64,000 nucleotides of DNA, from the NCBI GenBank assembly GCA_963665265.2, contig OY762224.2, positions 434,001 to 498,000 on the forward strand. Reading direction: 5' to 3'. Position 1 is the stretch's first letter. Every line of letters starts with the position of its first letter. Positions 62,012-64,000 of the stretch are shown here, piece after piece. The notes under the pieces are model-generated. The model did not search any database, had not been told where the DNA came from, and saw only the letters and a list, made by a program, of their open reading frames with translations. The position numbers were made by a program, and so were the translations under genes. This DNA is from CAXXHQ01 sp963665265 (GTDB lineage Bacteria; Planctomycetota; Planctomycetia; Pirellulales; Thermoguttaceae).

Positions 62012-62025
62012 GACGGCCTCGCTAA

Positions 62026-62048
62026 CTGTATCGTATCTTATGATACAG
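62026..62048. promoter_or_regulatory. Palindromic operator before the GntR/ABC operon
   Basis: CTGTATC (62026-62032) and GATACAG (62042-62048) are perfect 7-bp arms around 9 bp that repeat GTATC. The spacing and position just before the gntR start suit a dimeric YtrA-type repressor. Confidence 0.6.
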
Positions 62049-62148
62049 CTGCGGCGGCGTCAAGAGGAATTTTGGGAGGAGGATTTGCCTTGGATAGCAC
62101 GCAAGATTTCGGAGGGGCCGGGAGTTGAGGCGGCGCAGGCGTGGAGCG

Positions 62149-64000
62149 CTACGGCTTCATCGTCGCGGCGTCATGTTCGGCGAGCCAATTTTCCAAGGCG
62201 TTGGCGGAGTCGCGTCGCCTTTCTTTTCGGGCCAACTCCAAGGCTTGGCGGGCGGCGGGGACGGCCTCGGTCGATCGGTCGGCTTTGTCGCAGGCCGCTA
62301 TGTAGTAGAGATACGGATCGAGAAGCTCCGGCATGACGAGTATCGCTTGAGCTAGATACGGAAGAGCTTCTCGCGATTTGCCGGTTCCGTCGAGGGTTAG
62401 TCCAAGATGGTAGTTGGCTTCAAAAGAATCGGGTTCGATGCGCAACGCCTTCTTGAAATTCTCGACGGCGTCTTGAGGGCGGTCGAGAAGATTTTCGCAA
62501 ATGGCTTTGGCGATAATCGCGCGGACGAAATCGGGGGCGGATTGGAGCGTCTTGTCGTATTCTTTGATCGCGTCGAGCGGACGAGACAGGCATCCGTAGC
62601 ATAGACCTAGATTAAAATGCGCTTCGAAATAATCCGGTTTGATTTTCAGCGAACGTTCGCAAAGTTCTTTCGCCTCGGTTGCGCGATTAGCTTTGATTAA
62701 ATACGAGGCGTAGTTGTTGTAAGCAGGGTAATTGTTTTTTGTGCAGGCTATAGCGCGGTTCCAAAGGGTTTCGCTATTGCGCCAATAGCACGTTTGAACG
62801 GAGGCGAGAATCGAGAGCGCGCAGATGCAGGCTGCGGAGAAGAAAAAGCTGTTTTTTTTGTCTAGTCTCGTGTTTTTCAGTATGGCCGTCGCTCCAAAAA
62901 CCAAGGCGACTAAGACTCCGATTTGCGGCAAGTATGAATAGCGATCGGCCATTGATTGAACGCCGACTTGCACCAATCCGATTACGGGGATGAGCGTTCC
63001 CAGAAACCAGAGCCAACCGATTAGAAGATACGGATTTCTTTTCCTCCGAATAACTGCAACTGCAGTTATGGTCAATAGTACGCCTATTGCGACCGATACT
63101 CGCATCCAGGGCAATCTTTCGGTCGGATAGGGATAGACCGTCGCGAGATTCAGCGGAAGAAACGTTAGCTGCAGATAGCCGACGTAGGAGACCGCGGCGT
63201 TTTCGATACGGGCAACAAGCGGAATGTGCTCATTATAGGCGATCGCATTTTTCTGGGCGATCATCGTAATCCAGCATGCGGCGGCGGCGAGGATGAAGAG
63301 GGGGATTTTTTCGATGATTATCCGTTTCGCGGATTGCTTCATGCGGTCTTGGGGCGAAAAGCTTGCGCGGCCTAACGGCCAGTAGTCGAGCAGCAGGAGG
63401 ACGAACGGGAGCGTGACGATCATCGGCTTCGACATGAGGCCAAGCGAGAAAAGGAGGATCACGGCGGCGTACCGGAGCCAGGAGAAAGCATTTCTCGCGT
63501 AACCGACGTATGCCATGAGGGTCAGCATGAAGAAGAGACCGCACAGCAGGTCTTTGCGTTCGGATATCCAGGCGACCGATTCGACGCGGAGCGGGTGGAT
63601 TGCGAAGAGGAAGGCGACTAGCGCGCTTGGCCAAAAGCGGCCCGTCATTTGGCGCAGCAGCAGGAATAGTAAAATTGACGTGAAGGCATGGATGAAAACG
63701 TTCGTTAAATGATGCTTGCCGGGGTTTAGGCCGTAGAGTTGGCAGTCGGCGATATGCGAGAGCCAGGTGACGGGGTGCCAGTTCGTGCAATCAAAAGAGG
63801 TAAACGCCCAGGCGACGGAGGCGGCGTTAAAGCCTTTTGCGATATGCCGATTTTGAAGCACGTAGCCTTCGTCATCGTAGTTAACGAAGTTGAAGTTTGC
63901 GGTTTGCCCGAAGACGGCGAAGACGGCCAAGGCGAGTAAAAGGCAGACGAATAGCGAAGCGTAGGGGCTGCGCGGTTGAGCGTCCGGCGTCGTCGGCGCC
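62149..64000 (-). CDS. TMTC-like membrane and TPR protein (5' end outside window)
   Basis: The reading frame is open to the window edge, so the N-terminus is missing. The visible part starts with a hydrophobic segment (SLFVCLLLALAVFAVFGQ), then FVNYDDEGYVLQN, NWHPVTWLSHIADCQLYGLN and HHLTNVFIHAF, as in eukaryotic TMTC O-mannosyltransferases and their bacterial relatives (GT-C fold). About nine further helices follow, with LRVESVAWISERKDLLCGLFF. The C-terminal 200 residues are tetratricopeptide repeats (NYPAYNNYASYLIKANRATE, FEAHFNLGLCYGCLSRPLDA, FEANYHLGLTLDGTGKSREA). It probably glycosylates exported proteins or organises complexes at the membrane; activity is inferred. Confidence 0.87.
   Translation of the reverse strand, partial: APTTPDAQPRSPYASLFVCLLLALAVFAVFGQTANFNFVNYDDEGYVLQNRHIAKGFNAASVAWAFTSFDCTNWHPVTWLSHIADCQLYGLNPGKHHLTNVFIHAFTSILLFLLLRQMTGRFWPSALVAFLFAIHPLRVESVAWISERKDLLCGLFFMLTLMAYVGYARNAFSWLRYAAVILLFSLGLMSKPMIVTLPFVLLLLDYWPLGRASFSPQDRMKQSAKRIIIEKIPLFILAAAACWITMIAQKNAIAYNEHIPLVARIENAAVSYVGYLQLTFLPLNLATVYPYPTERLPWMRVSVAIGVLLTITAVAVIRRKRNPYLLIGWLWFLGTLIPVIGLVQVGVQSMADRYSYLPQIGVLVALVFGATAILKNTRLDKKNSFFFSAACICALSILASVQTCYWRNSETLWNRAIACTKNNYPAYNNYASYLIKANRATEAKELCERSLKIKPDYFEAHFNLGLCYGCLSRPLDAIKEYDKTLQSAPDFVRAIIAKAICENLLDRPQDAVENFKKALRIEPDSFEANYHLGLTLDGTGKSREALPYLAQAILVMPELLDPYLYYIAACDKADRSTEAVPAARQALELARKERRRDSANALENWLAEHDAATMKP

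Noticed and set aside
1..64000. tRNA, rRNA or CRISPR array
   Set aside because: Reading both strands I found no tRNA-like arm sets, no rRNA sequence and no regularly spaced direct repeats. The dispersed palindromes have unequal spacing and different stems.

Overview
The window looks like a stretch of a planctomycete chromosome (phylum Planctomycetota, probably near Pirellulales). This is inferred from gene content and gene style, not from a marker-gene match. The signs are a dnaA-dnaN-dciA-gyrB replication block, many secreted and membrane proteins of planctomycete type, a sulfatase-fold protein, GH57/GH2/GHL10 glycosidases, weak or absent Shine-Dalgarno sites at many starts, and intergenic spaces full of short hairpin repeats.

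Layout. (1) 1-6.8 kb: dnaA (short), an origin-like gap with DnaA boxes, dnaN, a DUF721/DciA gene where recF often sits, gyrB with an unusual TOPRIM residue, and a sulfatase-fold protein that has lost its catalytic residues. (2) 6.8-11.8 kb: an accessory island. A membrane KAP P-loop NTPase and an unknown 299-residue protein each sit behind a nearly identical promoter cassette, and the island is bordered by hairpin repeats. (3) 11.8-17.8 kb: a storage-glucan cluster of two GH57 enzymes around a GalT-like nucleotidyltransferase. (4) 18-37.5 kb: mostly housekeeping and metabolic genes: a CheW with an embedded zinc-binding CZB domain, bioD, a DEAD-box helicase, an orphan ABC-2 permease, an LsrG-like protein, a CbiX-like chelatase, mgtA, DUF1611, phosphofructokinase, Lgt with a PDZ insert, gatB and a secreted GH2. 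(5) 37.6-42.7 kb: a REC-GGDEF-CBS regulator, a small HTH/zinc-finger protein, then a gene-poor hairpin-rich stretch with an intact IS4-type insertion sequence flanked by an 11-bp target duplication. (6) 42.7-56.1 kb: unknown secreted and membrane proteins, a flippase with an acyltransferase, an HD hydrolase, an RNase Z-like hydrolase, scpA, a HIT protein, a GHL10 protein and DUF2784. Part of this lies between two inverted copies of a repeat of about 110 bp. (7) 56.1-62.1 kb: a minus-strand operon of a GntR/YtrA-type repressor, an ABC ATPase, an ABC-2 permease, a permease fused to a membrane/zinc-ribbon sensor-like protein, and the unfused paralogue of that sensor part. (8) 62.1-64 kb: a TMTC-like membrane/TPR protein cut by the window edge.

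Two themes recur. Several proteins carry unusual domain insertions or fusions (CheW-CZB, Lgt-PDZ, sensor-permease). Several intergenic repeat families also reach into genes: some are G-quadruplex-capable and resemble telomeric repeats, and some supply start or stop codons. The best candidate for an undescribed system is the KAP NTPase pair at 7-11.3 kb, followed by the sensor-fused ABC operon at 56-62 kb. All functional calls come from reading motifs by eye; no database search was run.
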